From: Amphimedon queenslandica
Taxonomy: Eukaryota > Porifera > Demospongiae > Haplosclerida > Niphatidae
Length of the DNA stretch: 25,076 nt
Assembly (NCBI RefSeq): GCF_000090795.2
Contig: NW_003546551.1
Location: 87,384 to 112,459 of the forward strand
Direction of reading: 5' to 3'
The translations under genes were made by a program, and so were the position numbers. Within the stretch, counting starts at the first letter, position 1. Every line of letters starts with the position of its first letter. The notes under the pieces were generated by a model. The model saw only the letters and a program-made list of their open reading frames with translations, was not told the DNA's origin and did not search any database. Below are positions 1-9,233 of the stretch, one piece after another.

Positions 1-277
1 AAGGAGTAGTGGTACCTTTAAAAGGTATGTTGCGACTAAATCACGTAAAATGAAGATACCAGAAAGTCTTGAAGATTCACACGGCTACCAGAATGCTTTG
101 GTTGGAAGCACTCATGTTCCAAATATAATGGAGTACATTGGAGCAAACAGTCGAATGAGATTAACAAACTCAACCACATGGAGGGGCACTGATGAAACTG
201 CTCCACTGATTGCGCCACAAAACAGGAATAACTATGAAGCAATTGTGGAAGATGACGAAAGATCTAATGATCAGTGA
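1..277 (+). CDS. C-terminal tail of a beta-helix/multi-membrane surface protein (5' partial)
   Basis: The frame is open from the left edge of the window to the TGA at 275-277, so this is the 3' end of a gene that starts outside the window; the ATG at 50 is probably internal. About 91 residues are visible, all predicted cytosolic. They match the ends of the two complete genes downstream: a box reading YQNALVGSTHVPN (compare YQTALVDSTHVPN in the third gene), then a serine/arginine-rich stretch, then ETAPLI, which fits the acidic dileucine sorting pattern [DE]xxxL[LI]. A YEAI stretch after it also fits the YxxPhi endocytic pattern. It is the first visible member of a tandem array. Function is unknown apart from what the paralogs suggest. 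Confidence 0.8.
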   Translation, partial: RSSGTFKRYVATKSRKMKIPESLEDSHGYQNALVGSTHVPNIMEYIGANSRMRLTNSTTWRGTDETAPLIAPQNRNNYEAIVEDDERSNDQ

Positions 278-517
278 ACTGATAAATTTCTAATGAGTGG
301 ACCCTTTTGAGTGATGCTTTATACATATTTTATATTTTTTATTGCTGTTGCATTGATAGTTTTGATAGTAGATTTAGATCTAGTGGGCATAGTTTAACCA
401 ACTGTCACACCTTCCTTTTTCAGAGTGATGACTTGGCATTTTAGAATTTGGAAGAGCTTTAAAAAGTTAGTTAATCTTCACTTTAAATAATTTTTTTATT
501 GAAATAATAGTAATCAA
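278..517 (+). other. Intergenic interval with a candidate splice acceptor
   Basis: This 240-bp gap separates the first and second paralogs. No AATAAA or ATTAAA poly(A) signal is visible. A pyrimidine-rich run ending in CAG at 421-423 (cttcctttttcag) is a good 3' splice-site sequence, so the second gene may have a spliced 5' UTR. No strong partner donor is obvious inside the gap. No TATA box in a convincing position was recognised. Confidence 0.35.
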
Positions 518-3500
518 ATGTTCACATATCTGTTAGTCTTGTTTTTGGCGACATCTACTGCCTCCATTACTGTCTATGTGGATGATTCTTCACCATTATC
601 CAGTAACTCATCATCATGTGGAGCTGTCAATGAACCTTGTGAAACACTTGACCTTGGGCTAGATGTAATTCAGAACTTACTGAAAGGTCAAGAATTTAAA
701 CTTTCTGTTCAACTGATAATAGCAGATGGTGAATATAATCACACCAACACGTCTAATGGTGTCTTTAAAAATATCAATCACTTAAAGATAACTGGTCAAG
801 CCAGTTCCTCAACTTTTATAAATTGTTTTAATGAGAGTGGGTTCAGCTTTACCAATACTTTCGATATCAGAATTACTGGAATTGAATTTGTTGGTTGTGG
901 ACAACTCCAGTATAGTACCAGCTATGCTAATAAAACCAGCTTCTCTATGTTTTATGTTGGACTATATTTTTTATATTGTCGTGATGTTAACTTGACTGGT
1001 ATATCTGTTACTGATTCTCATGCTACTGGTATTGTGCTCTATAATATCATTGGTACTAATATACTAGATACTGTGATCGTTAGTAATAACACTTTTACTA
1101 CTGAGGAAGAAGAAGTGGAAGGCAGTGGTGGAGGAGTATCCATTGAATATTCATATTGTGTACCGTATGGTGAAGAGTATGTTCAATGTCTGAGTGATGG
1201 TGTCAGTAATATTGATACTCTTTATACTGAGGGTTCAACTTTTAGTATCACTAACTCAACATTCTCAAGCAACACTGCCTATGTAAGTGATTATGATAAA
1301 AACTCTTTCCCTCTACCAAGAAGACAGTTTCATGCAGCATTTGGGCTAGGAGGAGGTCTCTCAATATTTTTTAAAGGTTTGGCCTATGATAGATCAATCA
1401 CTATTGAAGACTGTATTTTTGAGGACAACAGTGCTGCATTGGGTGGTGGCCTGTTCATTGAGTTTCAAGACAATGCTGTAGGGAACCGAGTTTCAATAAC
1501 CTCGAGTACTTTTACCAATAACAATGTCCTTTATAATAGCAATGATATGGGAGGAGGAGGAGCTAGAATAGGATACATTTTTTATTTTGGCCCGTATGTT
1601 GATGAACTTGATTCTGTGCAGAATAATCGCGTTGCTTTTGATGGATGCAATTTCACAGATAACACAGCGCACTATGGTGGAGGAATATCATTTCATTCTG
1701 CTTATCAATTTGACACAAAAGCTCTTATAAATCATTTTGAAGTTCGACGTTGTATTTTCAGTGGCAACAGAGGTCGTGTGGGTTCTGCTTTAGATCTCTC
1801 ACTGTGGCATTCATCAGTAACTGGGAAGCCACCATCAATACTGCTAGTGAGTTGTTCCTTCATTGCCAACAAGATGTATTCAATGGATGACTTTGTCAGC
1901 ATTGGTGCAGTATATGCTGATTCACTTCCCATTGTCCTCACTGGTAATGTGACGTTCAGTGATAACACAGTCTCTGCTTTAGTTGTGACTGGAACTTATG
2001 CCAATATAAGTACAGATACTAATGTAACATTTATTAATAACTCTGGAAGGCATGGTGGAGCCATTGCTCTTCTTGGTAACTCATTTATAATGACCAGTAA
2101 GAATTCTTCCCTTCATTTTATTAATAATTTGGCACTCTACAAAGGAGGAGCCATTTATTTCTTTAATCCTGGAGAGAGAAACTTGGCTTACTCGAGAAAT
2201 TGTTTTATTCGGTATTATGACATAAGAGCACATCCAAACGAATGGAATGCTTCATTTTATTTTGAAGGGAACCAGATAAGCACTGGAAAGGATGTTTACA
2301 ACTCCATCTATGCCACAGCAATCTTTCCTTGCTTGTGGAAGAGGTTAAACCTCAGTCAATATTACTGGGAGAGTAGCCAATGGAAGTGTTATACTCTGCA
2401 TGGCACTGAGGAAGATTGTCAGAGCCAAATTGATAGTGCTCCCTCAAATTTCACCCTCTTGCAATCAAGCTATGACATGATTCCAGGTAAAACAATACCA
2501 CTTAATCTCCTAATAAAAGATGATCTCCAACGAAATGTGACCGATACAATGCTAATAGGAAGAATGAGTCATGAAAGTAATGAAACCAGCGCCTTCTTTC
2601 CCGGGTACAAGGAACATGATCTCAGATTTGAATATATCTCCAGAAAGCAACTCAAGCTGCTTGGTAGAGATAATTCTTCTGTTGATATATACCTTGAGAC
2701 ACAAGACCCCATTGTTATAAGACAAAAGATAACAGTTAACTTGAAACCTTGTCCGCCTGGATTTATATCAACAATAGAAAATGGTACATGTGTTTGTCCT
2801 GAAGGCGATTACAATGGTTATATAAACTGTGATCCACTCCTAGACACCATCAACATTAAGAAAGCAAGTTGGTTAGGTAAAGTCCCAGATTATGAGGAGT
2901 ATCTTCTTGGATTGAGTCCTTACGTTACCTCTTCCAGCAATAGCAGTTACATATCTTTACCACAAGACCCAAATGACCTCTCTGATGCACTCTGTGGTAA
3001 GATGAACAGGAAAGGAGTATTGTGTGGTGAGTGCATTGATGGATATGGTGTAGCTCTTAACTCTTATGACTACAAGTGTGTAAACTGTTCAGAAACATAC
3101 GTACACTATCATTGGTTGTTCTACATATTGACAGAATTTCTTCCAGTCACACTCTTCTTTGCAATTGTGTTCATATTCAGCATGACAGTGACCACCGGGC
3201 CACTCAATTCATACATAATCTTTGCACAGTTGATCACCAGTTGTGTTGACATTGATGCTGATGGTATGATCCCACTTGAGAGTGTCTCACAATCAATGGG
3301 AGTCTCGTATGCTAAGATGCAGCTGGTTTATTACTTGCCGTACGATATATGGAATCTCAATTTCTTCAGGTCATCCTTTTCAGATTTTTGTCTCAGCCCC
3401 AATCTCAATACAGTGGATATACATGCATTGCGCTACATCACAGCAGTCTATCCTCTGATACTACTAGCCACTCTAGTTATCATACTATTCCTATATAACA

Positions 3501-4789
3501 AAGGCTTCAAATGTGTTGTGCATGCTATTCGCCCTCTACACAAATGCTTGGCTCGTTTCCGACAGCTCACTAACCTACACCAGTCCGTGATGGGAGGCAT
3601 TGCCATCGTCATACTCATCTCTTATACTAAATTTGCTTACGTCTCTCTCCTTCTACTCAGTCCTACTCCTCTCTATTATTCTAATGGGTCGATAGCTACA
3701 CATGTACTCTATCCTGATGGAAGTATTGAATGGGGTAAGACTCATACTAATAAATTGTACATAGTCATTGCTAGTTGCATGCTTTCTACTTTTGTCCTCC
3801 TTCCTCCACTGATCCTCTTTTATCCGACTTTGCTGAGGATTATCGAGAGACTCTCTTTCTGGAAACTCCATCTCGGGAGGCTCTATCCTAATCCAAAGTT
3901 TCAAGCCTTTCTCGATGAGTTTCATGGCTGCTATAAGGATGGTAGTAATGGTGGTGTTGATTGTCGCTGGTTTGCCAGTTTCTATTTTTGTCTACGTATT
4001 GCATTGTACACAGTGTACTCCATAGCAGCAACATGGTATGTGCAGTACATTATTCAAACGATGCTCTTCTTGGGCTCTGCAATGCTGGTTGCTTTGTTTC
4101 AGCCGTACAAGCATTTCTGGATAAACCAAGTTGATATATCAATGTTCTTGCTACTGGCTGCCATTAATGCACTGAGTCAGTATAACTTATTGACACTTCA
4201 GGTTGGTGCTAATGGTCGCATGGAGAGGTGGCCTTATGTTATGCAGTATGTCCTCATCCTATTGCCATTAGTGTACTGCGTATGTTACTACTGCTCTGTC
4301 ATTGGAGGAAAGATAAAGGAAAGGTTGATGCTCCAAGCTCGATTGAAGAAAAAACGAAAGCAAATCCTACAGGAACAGTTAAAATCAGCAGATAGGAATG
4401 AGACAGAGACGAGATCTCAAGGTGGTGCTCAGTATCAAGACGGTCTAGTTGATTCTACTTATGTTCCTGAATTTTTGGAGTACATGGAAAACTCTTCACG
4501 TTTCAAGAAGAACATCAGGTTACCTAGTGTGAACTCACTTTCTATCAGGAGGTCTGCTAGTTCTAATCGTCATCGCCAAACCATTGAGGATTACCTTGAG
4601 GAGGTTGGAACTGGCGAAAACTCTCCATTGCTCTCAGGCTCACCCGATGAAAGTGAAGAAGATGAAAGGGAATCAAATGACAATAATACTGACTTGTTGC
4701 ATGATCATGATGAACAGTATCTTACAGCATACAGTACCAATGATAATAGTGATAGCAATGTTAGTAGTACTGTTGTTTATTTGACATGA
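518..4789 (+). CDS. Large single-exon surface protein: Pmp-like beta-helix ectodomain plus multi-membrane domain (1423 aa)
   Basis: I do not recognise a named gene. Residues 1-16 are a signal peptide. Residues ~30-560 contain about nine paired GG[AGS][IL] and FxxN motifs (for example FEDN, FTDN and YKGGAIYFF), the pattern of chlamydial Pmp proteins and of right-handed parallel beta-helices, with many N-glycosylation sequons. Residues ~640-742 look like a beta-sandwich. Residues ~745-858 are Cys-rich (CPPGF, then GVLCGECIDGYGV and CVNC). About eight or nine hydrophobic segments follow at ~862-1262, including GPLNSYIIFAQLIT, a loop FLDEFHGCYKDGS and an FQPYKHFW...NQVD motif. The ~160-residue tail carries YQDGLVDSTYVPEF and ENSPLL (1367-1372). 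It is a tandem paralog of the gene 49 bp downstream. A role as a surface receptor or adhesion protein is inference. There is no autotransporter barrel, so it is not bacterial Pmp. Confidence 0.9.
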   Translation: MFTYLLVLFLATSTASITVYVDDSSPLSSNSSSCGAVNEPCETLDLGLDVIQNLLKGQEFKLSVQLIIADGEYNHTNTSNGVFKNINHLKITGQASSSTFINCFNESGFSFTNTFDIRITGIEFVGCGQLQYSTSYANKTSFSMFYVGLYFLYCRDVNLTGISVTDSHATGIVLYNIIGTNILDTVIVSNNTFTTEEEEVEGSGGGVSIEYSYCVPYGEEYVQCLSDGVSNIDTLYTEGSTFSITNSTFSSNTAYVSDYDKNSFPLPRRQFHAAFGLGGGLSIFFKGLAYDRSITIEDCIFEDNSAALGGGLFIEFQDNAVGNRVSITSSTFTNNNVLYNSNDMGGGGARIGYIFYFGPYVDELDSVQNNRVAFDGCNFTDNTAHYGGGISFHSAYQFDTKALINHFEVRRCIFSGNRGRVGSALDLSLWHSSVTGKPPSILLVSCSFIANKMYSMDDFVSIGAVYADSLPIVLTGNVTFSDNTVSALVVTGTYANISTDTNVTFINNSGRHGGAIALLGNSFIMTSKNSSLHFINNLALYKGGAIYFFNPGERNLAYSRNCFIRYYDIRAHPNEWNASFYFEGNQISTGKDVYNSIYATAIFPCLWKRLNLSQYYWESSQWKCYTLHGTEEDCQSQIDSAPSNFTLLQSSYDMIPGKTIPLNLLIKDDLQRNVTDTMLIGRMSHESNETSAFFPGYKEHDLRFEYISRKQLKLLGRDNSSVDIYLETQDPIVIRQKITVNLKPCPPGFISTIENGTCVCPEGDYNGYINCDPLLDTINIKKASWLGKVPDYEEYLLGLSPYVTSSSNSSYISLPQDPNDLSDALCGKMNRKGVLCGECIDGYGVALNSYDYKCVNCSETYVHYHWLFYILTEFLPVTLFFAIVFIFSMTVTTGPLNSYIIFAQLITSCVDIDADGMIPLESVSQSMGVSYAKMQLVYYLPYDIWNLNFFRSSFSDFCLSPNLNTVDIHALRYITAVYPLILLATLVIILFLYNKGFKCVVHAIRPLHKCLARFRQLTNLHQSVMGGIAIVILISYTKFAYVSLLLLSPTPLYYSNGSIATHVLYPDGSIEWGKTHTNKLYIVIASCMLSTFVLLPPLILFYPTLLRIIERLSFWKLHLGRLYPNPKFQAFLDEFHGCYKDGSNGGVDCRWFASFYFCLRIALYTVYSIAATWYVQYIIQTMLFLGSAMLVALFQPYKHFWINQVDISMFLLLAAINALSQYNLLTLQVGANGRMERWPYVMQYVLILLPLVYCVCYYCSVIGGKIKERLMLQARLKKKRKQILQEQLKSADRNETETRSQGGAQYQDGLVDSTYVPEFLEYMENSSRFKKNIRLPSVNSLSIRRSASSNRHRQTIEDYLEEVGTGENSPLLSGSPDESEEDERESNDNNTDLLHDHDEQYLTAYSTNDNSDSNVSSTVVYLT

Positions 4790-4838
4790 CTTTGATAATT
4801 ATTTTGTGAATTTGTGTGTATTAATTTAAATAGATCTA

Positions 4839-7800
4839 ATGTCTAATTTTTTGTGGAGGTGCAAAGGCGGAGCTGATTTTATAGAATGCTTGATTTGCAT
4901 AATGGCTGTGGTTCTCTTTCTCTTCCTGTACTTCGGCTGCTGTTCTCTCGCTGCAGATCAAGTAATATACGTAGACCAATGGGCAGATGATGGATCAAAC
5001 ACCTCTTCCTGTTGGAAAGGTGGAGAAGATACCCCTTGCTCTAGCCTTGAGCTGGGACTCGAAGGAATACAACAAACCAGCAGTCCTAAAGCTCTAATGA
5101 TAGCAGGTGGAGACTATGATTTAAGCAACAATAGAGTATCTCAGTTCGTAAGAGCCTCTGGTATTAGTATACAAGGATATGAGTCTGAATATAGTGTTAA
5201 TGGTACTGACATTGCCACCATACACTGTATTGGTGAGGTCGGGTTCAGTTTCATTTACTCCAAAGATATCGCTCTCTCTAATATCGTATTTGATGGGTGT
5301 GGTCAGCTCCAAAATAGTACCACAAGCTTTGATTTAGACGACATGGCACCAGTGTACATACAGTTTGTCGTTGGACTCTATTTCCTTTATTGTAATCATG
5401 TAGCAATGTCGTTTGTTACTGTACAAAACACATCAGGGACAGGAGTTAATATCTACAATACTAATGGGATTGTAACCATTGACAACTGCATATTCGCTAA
5501 TAATACATTTGATGGTCGTTGTGGTGGAGGTGGGCTCTATATAGAGTTTTCATACTGTGACCCAACCAACGATTCTTGCCTTGTAGACTATATATCGAAT
5601 GTTAATCAAAGTTATACTAGAAATGCTGTGTATAACATCACGAATAGCAAGTTCACTTTTAATAGTGCCAATATCAGTCAATCCCAGGCATCAAATGGTA
5701 CGTATATATTACCATATGGAGTATATCATAACTCATTTGGTCGTGGAGGTGGTATGTCCGTCTATCTTATTGGCAAAACAACTAATGTGAGTATGATAAT
5801 TAATGAATGTTCATTCACTAAGAATGCTGCACTCTGGGGGGCTGGCTTACTAGTTGAGTTTCATGACAATGCTAACACAAATAATGTGGTCGTGAAAGGA
5901 AGCACTTTTAATCATAATACAATATATTATAGTCCTTCCCTCACGTCAGGGACTGGAGGGGGAGGGGCTCGAGTAGCCATGTTCATGTTCCCCTCTAATA
6001 GATCTTTTGTGTATGATAACAGTATAACATTTATTGAGTGTATCTTTGATTCTAATAATGCTTACTATGGTGGTGGTCTATCATATTACACTACCCTCCA
6101 ATCTATATCTTACAAGCCCAATCATCTTCAACTCTATAATGTCAACTTTACTTCAAACACTGCAAGGCTTGGAGCAGCATTAGACATGTCAATATTTCAT
6201 CCATCGACTACTGGTATTCCTCCTGTTGTAAGCATACACAATGTGAACATTGTGGGGAACAGGGCACTGTATCATTCTAAACTTGCCCTGTCTCCTGTTG
6301 GTATAGGTGCAGTGTATATTGATACAGTGATTGCCGAGTTTTATGGGAATGTTCAGTTCTATTGTAACAATGGTTCTGCACTTGTTTTGAGTGGGTCTCA
6401 TATGACTGTTGCTGAGGATGCAACAATCTCATTTGTTGGTAACTTGGGTCGAAGTGGTGGGGCCATTGTATTATATGCTAGCTCTTATATCATCACTTCT
6501 CCCAAATCTCATTTGGTTTTTGAAAGAAACATTGCAGAATATTTTGGAGGAGCTATCTACAGCTACAGCTCTGGAGTAAGGGATCAGTTTGGCTCTGGTA
6601 ATTGCTTCCTTCGCTTCTCTGACATATTCTGTTCCCCTGACTCCTGGACCTCAGAGTTCACATTTATAGGTAACATAGCAAACAGCTACAATAATTCAAT
6701 TTATGCCTCGACCATCCTCCCCTGTGTGTGGGGCAGTGGTCATGGATCAACTAATAGCTCAAAGGGAAACATTGACGTGACGTTTTGTTGGGGAGAAAAT
6801 TGGAAGTATTTTGATGACAAAGGCAATAAAGCAAACTGCTCTTACCAGATAGATACTGCTCCAGCAAAGTATGAGATTAATAACTCATTTAGTATGATAC
6901 CTGGTGATACCATACCACTTGGAGCAGTAGCACTGAATGATTTCTCATACAATGTAATCAATACGGCAGTATTTGTGCTGAGAGTAATCAACAACACTGC
7001 TTCATTTAAAGGTGATACTCAATATGACTATAGCTATGTGTCACACAACCAGCTCTCTCTTGTAGGAGAACCAAACACTAATGCAACAATACAATTTGAG
7101 ACTGACAACCCAATCATCATCGAGAGCATTATCAATGTGACATTCAGACCTTGTCCTCCTGGATTCAGCCCCGTAAAGCAGGCCTCTGGTAAATCAGCTT
7201 GTATATGTGATGATGATTACAACGGGCATGTACACTGTAACCAGTCAAACTATACTTCATCAATCATTCGATCAGGTTGGATTGGGACTGTACCAGGCTT
7301 TGGAGACACCTTACTATTTGGGCAAAGCTCGTACATATTCACAAAGACTAAAAAGCGATACATGGTACTGCCGCAAGATCCAGCAGACCTCTCTAAATAC
7401 TTGTGCTCACCAGGCAACAGTAAGGGAGTCCTCTGTGGTAGCTGCATGGATGACTATGGAGTATCTGTGGTTGATATCACATTCCCTTGTGTCAAGTGTC
7501 CTCAAGGCAGTGAGAATATTAACTGGATCTATTATTTACTGAGCGAGTTTCTACCGGTCACCATTTTCTTTGGTATCATATTTTTGTTTAGCATGTCAGT
7601 CACTTTTGGTCCACTCAACTCATTCATATTCTATGCTCAAATTATAACCACTGCAATGACACTGGATGGTAATGGAGAGATATTTGTCAATGCTGGAAGG
7701 ATGAAGGCTATAAGGGGAGCATACATGAGCCTTTACTCAATATGGAACATGGACTTCTTCCGTACCATCATACCACCATACTGCATTCATCCTCATTGGA

Positions 7801-8993
7801 ATGTGCTTGTAATCCTCAATCTCGGTTATCTACAGGTACTGTATCCTATCCTCCTTCTGTTTCTCTTTGTATGTTTGATGAACCTGTATGCAAGGGGAGT
7901 ACCAGTTGTAGTCCATCTCTGTCAGCCATTGCACTACTGTCTTGCTAGGTTTAGACAATGGACCAACATGAGGCATTCTGTGACTGGCGGTATGGCAGTG
8001 TTTGTAGTAATAGCTTACACAAAGTCTGTCCTCTTGGCTTTGTATATACTGACACCATCACACCTCTGGTATCCTGACGGTAGTGTGGCTACTACTGTCT
8101 TCTATTTTGACGGTGATATCAAATTTGATTTAAATAATGTCAAGTATATGATACCATCACTCATTGCCCTGTGTTTTGCTGCGATCCCACCACTCATATT
8201 ACTTTATCCTACACTCCTAGGAGTAGTGAGGCATCTCTCTTGCAAAAAGCTTGAGTTGGGTGGACTCTATCCTTCCCACAAGCTGCAGGCGTTTCTGGAC
8301 GAGTTTCATGGCTGCTATAAGGATGGGAGCAAACCCGGTGAAATAGACTGTCGATGGTTTGCTAGTCTTTATTTCTGTCTGCGCATTGTCCTTGTTCTAG
8401 TGTACTCTGTGGCTGATGTGTACATGGACCAATACACTGCACAGTCATTGATATTCATTGCTGTGGCTATACTCTTTGCGGTGTTCCAGCCCTACAGAGA
8501 GCACTGGTTAAACCAGCTTGACATTGCAGTCTTCCTGTTACTAGCAGCCATTTCAGGACTGAGCCTATACAATGTTACACGAGTCCTCACAGACCAAAGG
8601 CCGAGTATGATTGCCTTTGACATACAGTTCACACTCGTCTTCCTCCCTTTGCTCTATTGCTCTGGCTACTGTCTCTTTCTGTTCTGCAGGAAGAACAAGA
8701 ACTCTTTTGAGAAATGGCGACGTAAAAGATTATTTAGGAATGTACAAGACCCAGACCCTCCTCTTACTGACAATGAAACAGAGCCTGATGGGAGAGACTC
8801 ATACCAGACTGCACTGGTTGATAGCACGCATGTGCCCAACTTTATTGATTTTGTGGAGAGAAGTGGACGAATGAAACAAAAAAGACTAAGACAAGTTAAT
8901 AATTGGAGCAGAAATGCTAACACTCCAACTAGCGGAGGGAGCAGCAGTGAGGAGAGGACACCATTACTCACTCCTAATGAAGACTCATACTAG
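4839..8993 (+). CDS. Tandem paralog: Pmp-like beta-helix ectodomain plus multi-membrane domain (1384 aa)
   Basis: Single exon with the same architecture as the preceding gene. The signal sequence is LCIMAVVLFLFLYFG-like. The first ATG (4839) gives an unusually long polar N-region, and Met22 (ATG at 4902, followed by G) would give a more standard signal peptide, so the start is uncertain. The beta-helix runs through residues ~50-590, with repeated GGG[LM] and FxxN motifs (FANN, FTKN, FDSN, FVGN, FERN). A probable beta-sandwich follows, then Cys-rich CPPGF at ~771 and GVLCGSCMDDYGV, then membrane segments at ~897-1284. Conserved loop motifs are GPLNSFIFYAQIIT, FLDEFHGCYKDGS, CRWFASLYFCLRI and FQPYREHWLNQLD. 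The ~100-residue tail has YQTALVDSTHVPNF and ERTPLL (1372-1377). The gene begins 49 bp after the stop of its neighbour. The family is unnamed to me; a receptor or adhesion function is inferred only. Confidence 0.9.
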   Translation: MSNFLWRCKGGADFIECLICIMAVVLFLFLYFGCCSLAADQVIYVDQWADDGSNTSSCWKGGEDTPCSSLELGLEGIQQTSSPKALMIAGGDYDLSNNRVSQFVRASGISIQGYESEYSVNGTDIATIHCIGEVGFSFIYSKDIALSNIVFDGCGQLQNSTTSFDLDDMAPVYIQFVVGLYFLYCNHVAMSFVTVQNTSGTGVNIYNTNGIVTIDNCIFANNTFDGRCGGGGLYIEFSYCDPTNDSCLVDYISNVNQSYTRNAVYNITNSKFTFNSANISQSQASNGTYILPYGVYHNSFGRGGGMSVYLIGKTTNVSMIINECSFTKNAALWGAGLLVEFHDNANTNNVVVKGSTFNHNTIYYSPSLTSGTGGGGARVAMFMFPSNRSFVYDNSITFIECIFDSNNAYYGGGLSYYTTLQSISYKPNHLQLYNVNFTSNTARLGAALDMSIFHPSTTGIPPVVSIHNVNIVGNRALYHSKLALSPVGIGAVYIDTVIAEFYGNVQFYCNNGSALVLSGSHMTVAEDATISFVGNLGRSGGAIVLYASSYIITSPKSHLVFERNIAEYFGGAIYSYSSGVRDQFGSGNCFLRFSDIFCSPDSWTSEFTFIGNIANSYNNSIYASTILPCVWGSGHGSTNSSKGNIDVTFCWGENWKYFDDKGNKANCSYQIDTAPAKYEINNSFSMIPGDTIPLGAVALNDFSYNVINTAVFVLRVINNTASFKGDTQYDYSYVSHNQLSLVGEPNTNATIQFETDNPIIIESIINVTFRPCPPGFSPVKQASGKSACICDDDYNGHVHCNQSNYTSSIIRSGWIGTVPGFGDTLLFGQSSYIFTKTKKRYMVLPQDPADLSKYLCSPGNSKGVLCGSCMDDYGVSVVDITFPCVKCPQGSENINWIYYLLSEFLPVTIFFGIIFLFSMSVTFGPLNSFIFYAQIITTAMTLDGNGEIFVNAGRMKAIRGAYMSLYSIWNMDFFRTIIPPYCIHPHWNVLVILNLGYLQVLYPILLLFLFVCLMNLYARGVPVVVHLCQPLHYCLARFRQWTNMRHSVTGGMAVFVVIAYTKSVLLALYILTPSHLWYPDGSVATTVFYFDGDIKFDLNNVKYMIPSLIALCFAAIPPLILLYPTLLGVVRHLSCKKLELGGLYPSHKLQAFLDEFHGCYKDGSKPGEIDCRWFASLYFCLRIVLVLVYSVADVYMDQYTAQSLIFIAVAILFAVFQPYREHWLNQLDIAVFLLLAAISGLSLYNVTRVLTDQRPSMIAFDIQFTLVFLPLLYCSGYCLFLFCRKNKNSFEKWRRKRLFRNVQDPDPPLTDNETEPDGRDSYQTALVDSTHVPNFIDFVERSGRMKQKRLRQVNNWSRNANTPTSGGSSSEERTPLLTPNEDSY

Positions 8994-9105
8994 TATAATA
9001 GTATTGCCATTATTGTTGAATGTAATGATGTTAATCCTAGTCTAGTTTTGTATGATATTGTTTGATTGATTCATGTGTTTTGCCTTTGAATCATCTCAAA
9101 GGGTA

Positions 9106-9111
9106 AATAAA
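9106..9111 (+). terminator. Candidate poly(A) signal AATAAA of the third array gene
   Basis: AATAAA lies 113 bp after the stop of the third surface-protein gene. It is the only canonical signal seen in the non-coding gaps of the array and precedes the convergent 3' end of ETFB. Confidence 0.5.
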
Positions 9112-9207
9112 TAGATAAACACATACACATACACAACAGGATATTATTCATACATGTGTTATAATGACATACATGTAGATCTATATTTTACTAAGTTTGC
9201 TTCATGA

Positions 9208-9213
9208 TTTAAT
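9208..9213 (-). terminator. Candidate poly(A) signal ATTAAA of ETFB
   Basis: On the minus strand ATTAAA occurs about 20 nt beyond the ETFB stop codon. This is a common variant signal at a plausible distance, though short for a 3' UTR. Confidence 0.35.
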
Positions 9214-9233
9214 GGTGATTCTATCTTCAAAGT

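Noticed and set aside
7207-7542. Plus-strand 111-codon frame inside the third array gene
   Set aside because: It overlaps the long coding frame and is an out-of-frame shadow with no signal, domain or conserved start.
518-8993. Bacterial (chlamydial) contamination or recent transfer as the source of the Pmp-like genes
   Set aside because: The proteins have a eukaryote-like helical membrane domain, cytosolic sorting-type tail and no autotransporter barrel; base composition and flanking spliced animal genes agree with host DNA.
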